This document shows positions 20,833 to 32,736 of a stretch of 41,506 bases of DNA, piece by piece (position 1 is the first letter of the stretch; each line of letters starts with the position of its first letter). Position numbers and translations under genes: made by a program. The stretch is taken from contig JABVXU010000471.1 in NCBI GenBank assembly GCA_013365365.1, positions 1 through 41,506 of the forward strand. Direction: 5' to 3'. Source of the DNA: Cruorifilaria tuberocauda (taxonomy: Eukaryota > Nematoda > Chromadorea > Rhabditida > Onchocercidae). A model generated the notes under the pieces. It searched no databases, had not been told where the DNA came from, and worked only from the letters and a program-made list of their open reading frames with translations.

Positions 20833-22755
20833 TTAAGCTAAATTGCCAGTTGGATTGTTGCCGTAGCGAAGTGATGGTTGGATCATCATTTGCATCAAAT
20901 TTACACCACCTGTCGGCATTCCTTCCATATTTTCTGCAACATTTCCATAAACTAACAAAAAAATTTTTCGTATAACATAATGGACACCGGTTTCAGCCGG
21001 ATACATACACACATTTTCCGGAATGATTATTTTACCGATACGATTGAAATCGGATAAAATTCCCAAAGAGAGAAATCTCATTTTGGAAAAAAAAACTTAA
21101 TAGATCTCATCACCTAACTTTTTGACCGGAAATGATCCACACGGAAATATTTGTAATTTTTAAATAATTTAATCACCATTTGCTCTAATTGCAATGTTAG
21201 ATTTCTTGCAGTATGCAAAACTATTTCTTATATTCATCAATTTTCTTTGAAATTCGAAAAATTTCCAATGTTGCAAATTATGATAAATCGAATATGAAAA
21301 TTAAATTTTTAGCTGAATTTAAATTAATAATAAAGATGATTTTTCAGATAAACTGAAAAAAAAGGAAAAATTTTCACTTAATTACCTATTTTTCTTGTAC
21401 GCACATACTGTACGTAATTGATTCTGTATACTGTATATGGTAATTTTGCATACTGTAAGTCACGTGAAATAACACTGGAAAGAAAGAAAAAAAACGATGA
21501 AAAGAAGAAAAAAAGGACCTTAAATTTGCAATCTTACGTATTCAATAAGTCGCAGAAAGTGCAAAGCAAAATGAATAATAATTCCTGAAGAAAAGCCATA
21601 ATGAAAATTGTTAGTAGGAAAAGCTTATTGTAATTATAGGAAGATATGCATTATTTTTGATTGAAATAACAAAAAAAGATTGAATAAATAAAAATTAATT
21701 TACAAAATTAGAAGAAAAAGTGAAAAAAAGGGAAATTTTTCATTTGAGGAAGAATTTTTTCAATAAATTATTTTAAGCAAATAAAAATGAATGAAAACTG
21801 AAAAATTAATAGCGCTGAAAATATCATAGGAAGAGTTTAAAATATTTAATTTTAATTTTTTGGAGAAAAGAATTATAAATGATTTTTATCTTTTTTAGAT
21901 TGAAAGAATTATACATTTTCTAAAATTTTCATAATATCAATTAAATAAATAATAATTAATAGTAATAATAAAAAAGGGAAAACAATACAATTTAGTGCAT
22001 TTAAAACAACAGGAAGAGAAAAAAGAAATGTAATACAACAGTAATAATTTATTTGCTTTTTTCTTCTACTGAAAGTAATAATTAAAAAATGAACAAAGTT
22101 AAAAACTTTCAACAACAAATTCAATTTGTTTTTAGTATAAACAAACAATGAATAATAAATTAATCGATAAACAGAGAAAAGATAAATTATTTGAAATTTT
22201 CGAAAGTAAAATTAAAAGCAATAGAAATTGAATGGAAATATTTTTTGATCAAGGAGGAAATTTAAACGAAAAAAAGATGAAAGAAAGAGGAAAAGTAAAA
22301 GCAATACGGCACAGTAACAATAGCTTTGAAAATACCGTAATCGAAATGTTTCTGTATTTCCCTACGGTATTTTCAAATATTATTCTGATTGATAGTTGCA
22401 AATAGAAGAAAGCAAACTTCATGCTCCTATATCCTAAATAAACTAATTGAAAACTATTTCAAGCCATGCTAATTAGTAATTCAATTCTTTTTTGAATAAA
22501 TAAACTTGCGAAGATATTCGATTTATTGACTAATAAATTTGGTAAAGCGAAAATAAGACTGAAATATCAATCATATATATATAATATCATAGAAAGTTTT
22601 CTTATTTTTCCACCAATCATGAATCTTATCATTTTATAATGATAATTTTAACTCTAACATATTACTCTACTTGATATTACTTTGCTCTATAATACAAAAA
22701 GACTTGTTTAATAAATTAAACAAGAAAATGGAAAAGTTAACATATAAATATTCAT

Positions 22756-22787
<32 letters not shown>

Positions 22788-25700
22788 GATCAATTTTTCA
22801 TTTTTTATTTCAATAATTTTTCCTACCAAAAAAAAAGTTTTTTTTGTAAATTCATGAAATGAAAAATTTTTTCATTTTTCTCTGTTATATAACCCACAGA
22901 AACATATGAAACATTTAATGTAATAAATTTATTGTTTTACCTTGCTGTAAATATTATTACAAAATGATAAGTTTATTTTTGTACACATCATACCACATAC
23001 CGCCAACAAATCCAGCTTTCCATCTTCTCGTCGTATCCATCGGTTTACCACGTGATGATCCACGTCTTACCGATGTTTGCATCAAACATAAACTGTAAAA
23101 TTTTTCCATTTCTTTTTTTTTTAAAAAACATTGCAAAAAAATCAAATATATATAAGTAATTACAATTAAGTAGAAAATTATAATTTATGAATAAATACGG
23201 TGGAAAAACTTGTTGTAAAGTTTTTTTACATTCAATATTACAGTTTCTTTTACATAGTATAGTAAAGTTTTACTGTAAAGCTTTATAATTTTTATAAGAT
23301 ATATTTAATTAATTAATTTTTCGGTAATAATTTATCATATTATATGGAAAAGAATAATAAAATAATAAAAGTATTATTATTTCAGCAAAGTAGAAGAAAT
23401 CAAAATCATGATAAACCTATTACTTATTACTTTATTAATATGGTTTCGTCAAATAAAACAATTAGATAATGAAAAATAAATAATTAGATAATGAAAAATC
23501 TCTGGAAAAGCTAATTGTCTATCATCTGATCAATATTTTACACATCAAATATAACTATTTAAATATTACAGTTTATTTTTACCTATCAATTTCTCGTTAC
23601 TCTTTGTAATCGAAATCAATAACTTATATTTTATTTATCAAAACGAATAAAATTATTGCTTATCATCCTAATCATCTTACCCAACTGTCATCAATAGACA
23701 AAGTAAGGCACATATGATAAATACAATCATTGCCCAATCTGGTATATGACTTCGAGCACGTGGCAATGAATATTCTTGCGAAAGTGTTGCCTCAAATCGA
23801 TCCAGCAAATTTTCCGCCACCTGTTAATTTATTATTAATAGTTCTTTTCAAATTTTAAAACACCACACGAATTGAAGGAAATTTTAAAACATGATTAAAC
23901 ATGATATTTTATATATTTATATACTTCTACATGAAATAATTTGAAGGTCATTGTTGGAAAACCGAAATCACTATAAATTACTTACAGAATTAAAGTGTCA
24001 TTGTAGCCTTAAAATATATCATAAAAATACTTTCAATCAAATACTCTCTTTTTCCTTTATCATCGATCAGCTTTCGTTTCAAATGCATGATCGCTTGCTT
24101 AACCGTCAACTTGGTCTTTTGCATATCTACGTGATTACCACTTGTATGTCTTACGTGATTAACAATCATTTTAGCTCTTTTATGTTTGCGTGATTACCAT
24201 TGAATTTATCTCGTGTACGTTTACGTGATTACTAATCAAAAGGACTATATATGATCATTGCTTAATCATTCACATATCTATAGTATATCTAGGTCATTCT
24301 TCGTTCATATATCACTAAGAAAGAAATAATATCGATTGTTACCGGGAATCGATCTATTTCCCACCGGAAGAAAGTCTCATTAGCGACCGGAATGAAGCGG
24401 TCATACCAATTCCTTACCCTCACCTGTCACATAACTAACTCCTCCTAACTTCCGGTCAAAATGATCACTTCAATTATCAATAATCAAAATGAAATCTTTG
24501 TCCGTTAACATTAGTAATTACTTCTACAAGGTATTAAACCATTGTAATAATAACTCTCCGTGAAACAACAAACTATTCGGTTTAGAAATTTTCATGATAA
24601 CTTTTGCAATGTTCAAATTTCTTACTTTCCTTTTACTTTGTGTGCCTTATTTCCATTTTCATTAAATGAAATAGCATTAAAATTAAAATTGATTAGTTAT
24701 CAAAATACTAAAACAAACAAAGAAACAAATATGAACGAATGCTTTTTTCAATAATTTTTATGAGCTAACAAATTTCAGGAATTTAATTTTTTTCTTTTTC
24801 GTAAATTTTTGGTATTAATTTTTTCTAAAAAAAAAAAAAATTACTTACCACTTTTAATGAATAACCATTTTCAAAATTTACATTTTCTGATTCAACAATT
24901 TGTTGTAATGGGTCAAAATAATGTTGATGATATTGTTGTTGCTGTTGTTGTTGTTGTTGTTGTTGATTAAATGAGAAATCATTAATTGATAAGGAATGAA
25001 ATGGATCAACTTTTTCTCGAACCAATGAACCATATGATGCAAATATATACTACAAAATAAATTCCTACTACAATTTTATTAGAAATGCAATAGGCGTACA
25101 GTATCTGTTTCTAAATTAAATTATTACCGGAAACTTACCGGTGTTTGTTGTATTGTTCCGGATGCTAAATACGATAATGTGCTTCTACGCATAAGCTATA
25201 AAAAAAAAAAACTTTTTATTTTGCTATTTTAAATTTATTATCAATTCGTAACTACCTTAATGATAATATCGTTCCTCAATCTCTAATTTGAAATATTTTT
25301 GAATGTGTATTTTTCAATGAATGATTGATTATTTGTAAAATGTAAAACACTTTCATGGCACATGCATTGGATATTCTCATTCTCACTGTAAGAATCTCTT
25401 CTATTCTTCACTATCCACCTTCAGGCTTATTCCAACATCGTACCTTTCTTCAAACAACTGATCTCAACGATCCCACCGTATCGCCGATTCTACCTACACT
25501 TTCCTCTTCACTAACAGTAATCTGTTCCTACAGTATATCATGCCCCTCCCTTGTAACCTGTTTAGGTACCACAGCTCAGTTTGGGTCCTTCTCTCCTGAG
25601 GCATTGGATATTCTCATTCTCACTGTAAGAATCTCTTCTATTCTTCATTATCCACCTTCAGGCTTATTCCAACATCGTACCTTTCTTCAAACAACTGATC

Positions 25701-28700
25701 TCAACGATCCCACCGTATCGCCGATTCTACCTACACTTTCCTCTTCACTAACAGTAATCTGTTCCTACAGTATATCATGCTCCTCCCTTGTAACCTGTTT
25801 AGGTACCACAGCTCAGTTTGGGTCCTTCTCTCCTGACACCTTCCCAACTACACTTTCCTCATTTGCATAGCTATCGGAACAGATTTTGTGAATTACAATT
25901 CTATCCCACAGGTAATACTCTAATAAATAATATTCTTCCAAAGGAAACGCTTCCCACTAGCTTCCTTCATTCTGCATTGATCATACTACCTTTCACAACA
26001 ATCGTAAACTATATTATAGCTTACCATAAAAATATCCCATAACGCAGAAAGGATTATAAAATAACAGAAAATAAAAAAAAAACTAATTACCTGATTTGGC
26101 CTATTAAGTAAGATAAAAAATAGAATATCCTCGTCACATTCACCCATTAACCAACGTTCACGTAATAGACGTGCAAAGTTTCTACCATAATTAATTATGG
26201 ATTCCCTAAAATGAAAGAAAATGGCATAAATTTTCTAAAATTACTCTGTTTACAGAAAAGAAAGTAAAGAAAATAAACAAAATAATCAAAAAATAAAAGC
26301 AAAAAATGCAGAATTCTTTAATAATTTTTTTCTTATATGTTCATCAAATTCTTCGGAAGAATTTTTTTCAAATTTTTTTAAATTTAAAATCAATCATTTA
26401 TTCAAATCGATTTGCAATTTCTCTTCGTTTTTTTCCGTTTTTCTTCTGATTGCTATTTTATTTGCTTATCCGTGATTAATTAATGAATGTTTCAGTTTTT
26501 TTTTTCAAAAAGAAAATAAAATTATAGTTTAAAATTTACAAAAATTGAGAATAAAAAATAAACTATCTCAAAATTTTGAATCGGAATAAGTTAGTAATAC
26601 GAAATTATCTATATAATCAAACTATCATTATACCGTAAGATTTTCATCAAATGTACTATAACTAACAACTGTATTATTATACCGTAAAACTAAACTATTA
26701 CTGTACCGTAAAATCATCAAATGTATTATAATTGACAAACGAGTTTTAAGCATTTTACAATATTATAGAAAATGAAATAAATATGATAATAATAGCGAAA
26801 AAAATTGAGGAAAAGAAACAGTTTAAAATAAATTAAAAATCCTCTTATTACCTTGTTAAATCCATTAATGTATAACTTTTCTTGTAACTTAGCAATGTTT
26901 TATTCATTGGACAAAATTCACGACTGCAAATTAATTATTTAAGGTAAATTTAGAAAGAATCTTTAAAATTGGAAAAAAGAATTCTGTTAAATAATATTCG
27001 AATATTTAATTATATTTTTAAATGTATGAAAATATATGAAATGGAAGTTAAGTCTCTGATAATTATATCAGAGTAAAACGAATCATTTTATCAATTAATG
27101 ATAAAAATATCACTGAGATGTTGCATTTGTAAATTGTTGTGGAAACTGAAAAAGAGTTAATTTCAAAAAATTAATTAACTAATTTAAATTATAATTTCTG
27201 GCTATTATGCAAAGCAGAAACTTTTTTTGTTGTAATTTTGATTATTATATAAGCTAAAAAAAAACAAAACAGAAAAAACGAACAAAATGAAAAATGAAAA
27301 AATACAGAAATTTTCTGAATTATAAAACTTTCCACTCAAATTATTTTTTAAATCTCTCTGTCAAAAAAGTTATTGTTTGCAATGATGATAATAATAATAA
27401 TGATAATGAATAATAAAATAACAAAGGAAGAAATTGCGTAGAATTTATTTTCCGAAGTTTTTTAAAATTTGAAGTGACCTGTAAAGATGTGAAACACCTG
27501 ATTCAACCGGAAACATTCGCTTTAAAAATGCGAAACCAAATCGAAACCAACAAGGCTTTTCCTAGAAATTATAATCTCATTTGTATTTTTACTGCTTATT
27601 TAATATTTCAATTCTAAATGATAAAATTTTTGCCGGAATTTTAGTAATTAATTTTAATAATAGACGGAAATTTAATTACATAAAAAGGAATACTAACAAA
27701 TCGGATGTTTCTTAAACTCAAATTATTAATTGGAACAGGTAAAATTTGATAATTATCAATTAAGTGAAAGGTTGAAGAGAAAAATTGCTAATCACTTTAA
27801 TCGCTTTCCAATTTGATAATATTAGTATATTGTAAGTGATTAAAAGAAAAGTCGGAAACGATGATCTCTTCAACCTGCTTTTTCTTTGCTTATCGAATAT
27901 TATCTAATAATTAATTAATTAATTAGATAAATAATTATGGATAAGTTTTATTTAAATTTAAATATAAACATAAAAGGAACATACCTGATCAAATCGGCAG
28001 ATACAAGATTTGTTTTTACGATTGTATATGGTATCAAGCTTATTTTTGATAACCTCTACTGCAAATTTTGAAATGAAACAAGAGTTAAGTTTGATTATAT
28101 TAATTTTATAATTTATAAACAATACAAGGAAGGAATTATTCTTTTTACATAATATTAAAAATATTTGATAATGCAATCTAAATTTTTAAAAAATTAATTT
28201 CGGCGTATGGAAAAAACAAAAAATTTTTTTTCAGTTCCATTTGAAATTTTTAAATGTTTTACTGATAAGCTTTGATAAGCCTCTGATAAGCTTACTTTCT
28301 GACATGCTAATTGCTTTATCAGGATCACATACTCGAACACTTTTCCTTAAATTTATATCATCGATACCACAACGAGCTGTTTCGGAGAGTAATGGATATG
28401 CACATGGTGTAATTGATGATAATCTTTCAGCACTATAATTGAAAAACTTTTCTTCATAGAAATTATTTGTTTATTAATTACTATTAAAATTAATTGACCA
28501 ATTTTAGTTTATTAATTATTACTAAAATTAATCATCCAATGACAATCATTAATTGTTCGATGGTAGTCACATGAATGTACAATAGATAAAGTTAGTATTA
28601 GACGTACAAGAGATAAAGTTATTGGTAGTTACGTGCGTGAGATAAAGTTATTAGTTAAGTAATAATCATTTAACCTTTTGAAGAGAAAGCTAAACAGTAC

Positions 28701-30788
28701 AAATGAGGATTTATTTGGTCTAAAGAATGTTTATAACATAAATTTTATGGCTACAATCATATTTTGATTATGATGATAATTTACGTATTAAAAATTATAA
28801 ATTAGTTATAAATATTAATTATAAAAAGTTATAAATATAAATATAGTTATAAATACCTTAAGTTATAAATATTAATAATATAAAAATAATTATATAAATT
28901 ACTTTATATTATAAAGTTTCTTCGAGTTTTCGATAATTTTTGCATTTACGATAAAAAACAAAGAAAATTCGAAATAAAAGTAAAATGATATTTGATAAAC
29001 TTTTCAGTTAATAGAGAAATTATAACTATTTTAAAATGATACCTGTTTAAAATACTTTAATGATTGTAAGAGAAAAAGTTATAAGGTCAGTAATTAAATC
29101 AGAATTAAATCATTTTCTTCTTCACTTATTTTAAAACTTAAAATTCGAACAACTATCTTTGCTATTTCTGAAAACACAGGTAATTAATTACCTATCCCAT
29201 CCAATATCACTAAATAATTAATTATTTATTAATAGTATAATATTGCTTTCTCTTTTTTTCAAATTTTAATACAATCATCAAAATGTCATATTAACTTTTA
29301 ATTTATGCTAAAATTAAAGTTTCCCCTATTTTAACTTTTTAATTTTCCATCATTTCTTCTTTAAGTTTCTTTTGCTAATTTTTTTTAGAGTAAAAAAACT
29401 TTCTATTTCTAGGATTAATCCCATGATAAAAGTTATTTTAGTCAAGTTTTTTTCCAATTTCATCCAACTTAATTATACATTTTGTTTTAGTTTAGTTACA
29501 CTAAGATCATGTAAAAAGCGTTTCATGGAGTAATAAAATGAAAATTGTTGACAATATTAGTAATACAAATGGACAGCTGACTATTTTCATCATTTGATAA
29601 TTGTAATAGGTAAGTTAAAGTAAATTTTACAATTCCTATTGCTAAAGTTAGTTCAAAGTTCGAAAAATTAATTAATTAACAAGTAATTAGAGAAAGAAAG
29701 TTGAAACATTTGAATTTCGGAAGAAAATAATTTCAACTTTAAATCAATTTATTAAAATTTAAAATTATAAAATACAAAAATAATTATAAAATATCAAAAT
29801 GGAGAATTTTAGCCATATCAATGCTTTTACTATGGAAGATAAAGGAATAAGCTTTCATGCTTCGGAGGATTTCTACCTGACAAAGTTAGAAATCCCATAA
29901 GCTTAACAAAAGACCTCTTCATGGAGGATAAAACTTAGTAACAAATTAAGCTAAATTGAGTATCAATCAAAAGACACACACATACCGTACACACACATAC
30001 ACATACACATACATATACATACACGTGAAAACACACATACACATACACGTATACACACACACATACACATACAAATACACACACATACAACACACACGTA
30101 CAAAACACACATACAAATACATATATACATATACGCACACATGCAGATATACATACACACATACACGTACACATACACATATACACACACATACACACAT
30201 GTACAAACACATGCACCCACACATACAGATGCATACACATACACAAAATCTTAATAATAATTTTGATAGTAATTAACTGGAAGAATTTTAGCATAATTAA
30301 AATCTATTAAGCAAATGCTGAAAAATTGTGATATCAAAGTAGTAATACGAAATTATTAATATGAATTTAAAAAAAAATAATAAATATGATAAAATAGAAA
30401 AATTTCTTTAAGCAGGCGAAATAATCAATAAATTATTTTGATTTTGTTTTGAAACATATTTTTATTGTGAAAATTATTTTTGTATGAAATTTGATTTTCT
30501 AAAGCATCTGTAAATAGCAAAGAATTGATGAAAAATTTTTTTCATTCTATTGAAATTCGAAATGTTAAGCTTACATTTAAAAAGAAGAAATGAGAAGAGA
30601 AAGGAAGAAAAATTGTTAAGATGATATAATTTGAAAGACAATCATGATTACCATGTAATTTGAACGATTGCGCTTGCTGTACTAATTAGAAATATTAAAT
30701 GTGATTGATAATTGATTGTATTTTGAGCATTTCGTGAAATTTGATACATAAGCTTGCTGGCCATACATCCTCCAACCTTGGGCCTCAT
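20833..30788 (-). CDS. MOLO-1-like TPM-domain single-pass membrane protein (11 exons)
   Basis: Exons in coding order: 30788-30652, 28432-28296, 28058-27985, 27561-27479, 26923-26852, 26205-26091, 25195-25139, 25049-24849, 23820-23681, 23092-23001, 20951-20833. All phases agree. The total is 1227 nt, or 408 residues plus TAA. Layout: signal peptide (core 31-44), extracellular TPM domain about 70-310, membrane segment about 321-341, cytoplasmic tail to 408. TPM hallmarks are RVCDPDKAISMSE near its start, then FARLLRERWLMGECDEDI (FA..L...W..G.C..D). TPM domains occur in TLP18.3, Psb32 and C. elegans MOLO-1, an auxiliary protein that raises gating of the levamisole acetylcholine receptor. Nematodes carry several paralogues, so I give no symbol. 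Residues 254-264 are polyglutamine, inserted within the domain. The first exon is inferred from its ATG, hydrophobic core and matching phase. Confidence 0.85.
22325..22377. repeat. Perfect 15-bp hairpin in MOLO-1-like intron 10
   Basis: Arms 22325-22339 (TTTGAAAATACCGTA) and 22363-22377 are perfectly complementary around a 23-base loop. The sequence is intronic on the minus strand. Confidence 0.8.
22756..22786. repeat. (TA)n microsatellite
   Basis: An uninterrupted TA run followed by GTATATAG, within intron 10 of the MOLO-1-like gene. Confidence 0.95.
23681..23820 (-). other. MOLO-1-like exon 9: membrane segment
   Basis: Encodes VAENLLDRFEATLSQEYS, then a juxtamembrane basic stretch PRARSHIPD and the hydrophobic run WAMIVFIICALLCLLMTV (about residues 321-338, completed by the next exon). 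Only one such segment is present apart from the signal peptide. This gives type I topology with the TPM domain outside the cell. Confidence 0.88.
24130..24231. repeat. Spaced CGTGATTA repeats
   Basis: The octamer CGTGATTA occurs at 24130, 24154, 24189 and 24224 with spacings of 24, 35 and 35 bases, each time in a TTACGTGATTAC-like context. This is a decayed minisatellite or a cluster of binding sites in MOLO-1-like intron 8. Confidence 0.6.
24849..25049 (-). other. MOLO-1-like exon 8: polyglutamine loop inside the TPM domain
   Basis: A 67-codon phase-0 exon. Residues 254-264 are eleven glutamines (CAA with one CAG), followed by YHQHYFDPLQQIVESE. The downstream LQQIVES...NGYSLKV joined to VAENLLDRFE looks like the closing helices of the TPM fold, so the segment of about 226-270 appears to be an insertion into the domain. 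The CAA tract is a repeat likely to vary in length between individuals or species. Confidence 0.8.
25139..28432 (-). other. MOLO-1-like exons 2-7: TPM domain, N-terminal part
   Basis: Residues 47-225. Cysteines flank the start (TPCAYP, ARCGIDD), followed by VCDPDKAISMSE, a helix IEVIKNKLDTIY and a paired Cys motif KSCICRF. Then come KPCWFRFGFAFLKRMFP, REFCPMNKT, the conserved FARLLRERW...GECDEDILFF block and LMRRSTLSYLASG. The many cysteines are typical of the extracellular nematode members and not of the plant or bacterial TPM proteins. The block DILFFILLNRPN matches the hydrophobic strand D-I-L-x-F-x-x-x-x-x-R of the family. Confidence 0.85.
25364..25837. repeat. 237-bp tandem duplication in MOLO-1-like intron 7
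   Basis: Copy 1 is 25364-25600 and copy 2 is 25601-25837. I count two mismatches over 237 bases, so the duplication is recent. Base composition is clearly less AT-rich than the flanks, and the plus strand is pyrimidine-rich. Related, less ordered sequence continues to about 26045. As 237 is 79 codons, a Ser/Thr/Leu/Pro-rich frame stays open through both copies on the plus strand (25355-25870). I see no domain or splice signal, and a pyrimidine-rich strand lacks stop codons by composition alone. Confidence 0.95.
29973..30245. repeat. (CA)n/(ACATAC)n microsatellite, MOLO-1-like intron 1
   Basis: About 270 bases of interrupted ACATAC, CACA and GTACAC units. All long frames here (Thr/His or Cys/Val-rich) come from the repeat. 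Confidence 0.97.
30652..30788 (-). other. MOLO-1-like exon 1: signal peptide
   Basis: The frame opens at ATG 30788, with a TGA in frame 21 bases upstream. It ends ACA TG|gtaat, which joins T at 28432 to make Cys46. The hydrophobic core HLIFLISTASAIVQIT precedes CAERLSS, and a cleavage site is likely between 38 and 46. In-frame Met9 and Met14 would give a signal peptide of more usual length and may be the real starts. I chose the first ATG by default. The exon has no homology that I can name; support comes from its position, hydrophobicity and phase. Confidence 0.65.
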
Positions 30789-32705
30789 TAAATCAGCAGC
30801 TATTCATTGTAATGTAAGCTTTTTAAATGAAATGATGTTTTGATATCCATGAATATCCATGAGCGTGAAAATTTTCGGAATTATTTCCCTGAAATAATTT
30901 TGCACAATTGTTTTGTTTTTTAATTACAAAAAAAATTTCATTTTTATTCGTTTTCAGAAAACCAAAAACTTTCTCAAATCTCTAACAAACTTCTCTATCA
31001 AATTTATCGTTTACTTTAAATACGTACGTGAAACATTGAAGCAAAATTATCCAATTTAATATTTATTTATTTCTAAAATTATCAAGCATTTAAATGTTTA
31101 TGAATGAAAAAGTAACAGGTAATCTCGGGAATCGGTTGCAATTTTACGGAATAAAATTTCTGACGCACTTACTGGAAGAAATTTACGGAATTGCATTTCG
31201 AACGCTTTAATGATTAATGGAAGAAATTTTCGAAATTGTTGGATTTTTCTCGAAAAAAGATAATTTGAAAAAAAAAATCTAATTCTCAGGAATGGCTTTG
31301 AGAATAAATAAATTGCTATATCATACGTAATCATATGTTTATATGAAAACATTTAATTTAATATAATTAAAATAGCTTAGGTGAAATTTAAAATCTACTG
31401 AAATATGCTTAACAATCATGCTGATCGACTACTTTGCAATCAAACTAATTAGTTGAGTAAAAAATTGAAAGTTTCACGCATTTTTTAAAATTTATTTTCG
31501 ATAAATTTTTTTTCGTATTTAAATTATATTTCATTTAATTCGTTTATTAATTTTATTTGTATTGTTTTCGCCTTATTTGCTGATTGCTATTTTGCTATAC
31601 TCAAAATTTCATAGTAACTGAAATGAAATGAAATCGGAAATTAGCTTATGCTTATTATTGGAAGCTAAATAAAAACCTAAAATCAATTTAGTAAAATTAT
31701 ATTATTAAATTATAAAAAAATTAAAATTAAAATAATAAAAAGTAAAACTGAGAAAACTTATTTAATAAAACTTTTCTAAAAGATAATTTTTAATCGTAAA
31801 ATTATAAGATTTCAACAAATTCTGTTCATAATCTCTTTTTATAGCTTTTTATTAATTTTTTTAAGTATGAATTAAATTTCCTCTCATGCAATAATTAAAT
31901 TCGCAATATTTTAAGTATAAATTTGATTAATCAATAAATTAGATTTATCTCATACCTTTGAAAAAAACAGGTAAATTAGAAATTGAATAGAATATTTATT
32001 CTATTATTGTTTGCCAATGACTTCTATCCTCCATTTCAATTTTACTTTTATTTTTAGCGCACAAAATATTTAATTAATTAACTGATTAAAATAACTGAGG
32101 AATGAGAGATAAAAGTTTAGATTAGAGAAAATTAATCCATCGATTTTAACACTTCGTTGAATAATAAAAGCAGGGAAGAATAAACTTTTCCAAACAACTT
32201 GTAACAATATGGATAATGAAAATAAATAAAAATAAGGGAAGAATAAAATTCAAATTGAAAAAATTAAACAATCCATCTCGTTTTGTAATTAATTTAATAA
32301 TTTAATTCGCAATAAATAAATTCCATAATAAAATTCATAGCAAAAAAAATGAATGAATTAACAAAGTGGAAATATTGATTAATTTTTAAAATATGTAAAG
32401 AAAGTAAAAGTTAACAAACTTTGTGGTTTAAAATTTAAAAATGAAATTTGAAAAATTTTTTTATAAAAGGAAGAAAATGAGGGAAAATTTTGATCAGAAA
32501 TGAAATTGAGATAAGTTGATAAGAAGCATATTGGAATTGATTTTCCCATCTCTTTAAGCTTTTTTTCCATCCTTAAAATTGGCATTTTTGGATTAAAACT
32601 AAATTTATTGCTGCAATTTTCATTCTCTTTTTCCATTTCTTTGCCTCAGTTTTTTGCTTTTTTTGATAAAATTAATGGGATAATTAACGAAAATGAATTA
32701 TACGA

Positions 32706-32736
<31 letters not shown>

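Larger units (their letters stand above)
20833..23092 (-). other. MOLO-1-like exons 10-11: cytoplasmic tail
   Basis: Exon 10 (23092-23001) encodes a basic stretch with SVRRGSSRGKPMDTTRRW, and its donor G|gtatgt is strong. Exon 11 (20951-20833) follows acceptor tttgttag and encodes YGNVAENMEGMPTGG, a Met-rich patch and PSLRYGNNPTGNLA, then TAA. RRGSS and TTRRW offer basophilic-kinase-type sites. Retaining the intron after exon 10 would add GMWYDVYKNKLIIL and stop at 22957; I judge splicing more likely. Confidence 0.75.

Noticed and set aside
22957..23145. Minus frame continuing to a stop at 22957
   Set aside because: A strong gtatgt donor at 23000 joins in phase to a good terminal exon at 20951. 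Read-through remains a minor possibility.
25355..25870. 171-residue plus-strand frame over the 237-bp duplication
   Set aside because: Antisense within an intron, no domain or splice signals, and the pyrimidine-rich strand is poor in stop codons by composition.
27131..27171. Possible extra MOLO-1-like exon between exons 4 and 5 (tttttcag acceptor on minus)
   Set aside because: No reading frame gives a GT donor in the phase needed by the exon at 26923, whereas exon 4 joins exon 5 directly in phase.
29935..30294. Several overlapping Cys/Val- or His/Thr-rich frames
   Set aside because: Pure products of the CA microsatellite; the same holds for those at 35378-35684.
31098..31352. Minus frame of 84 residues upstream of the MOLO-1-like start
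   Set aside because: Contains an internal FRKFLP-type repeat caused by short DNA repeats; no homology or splice support.
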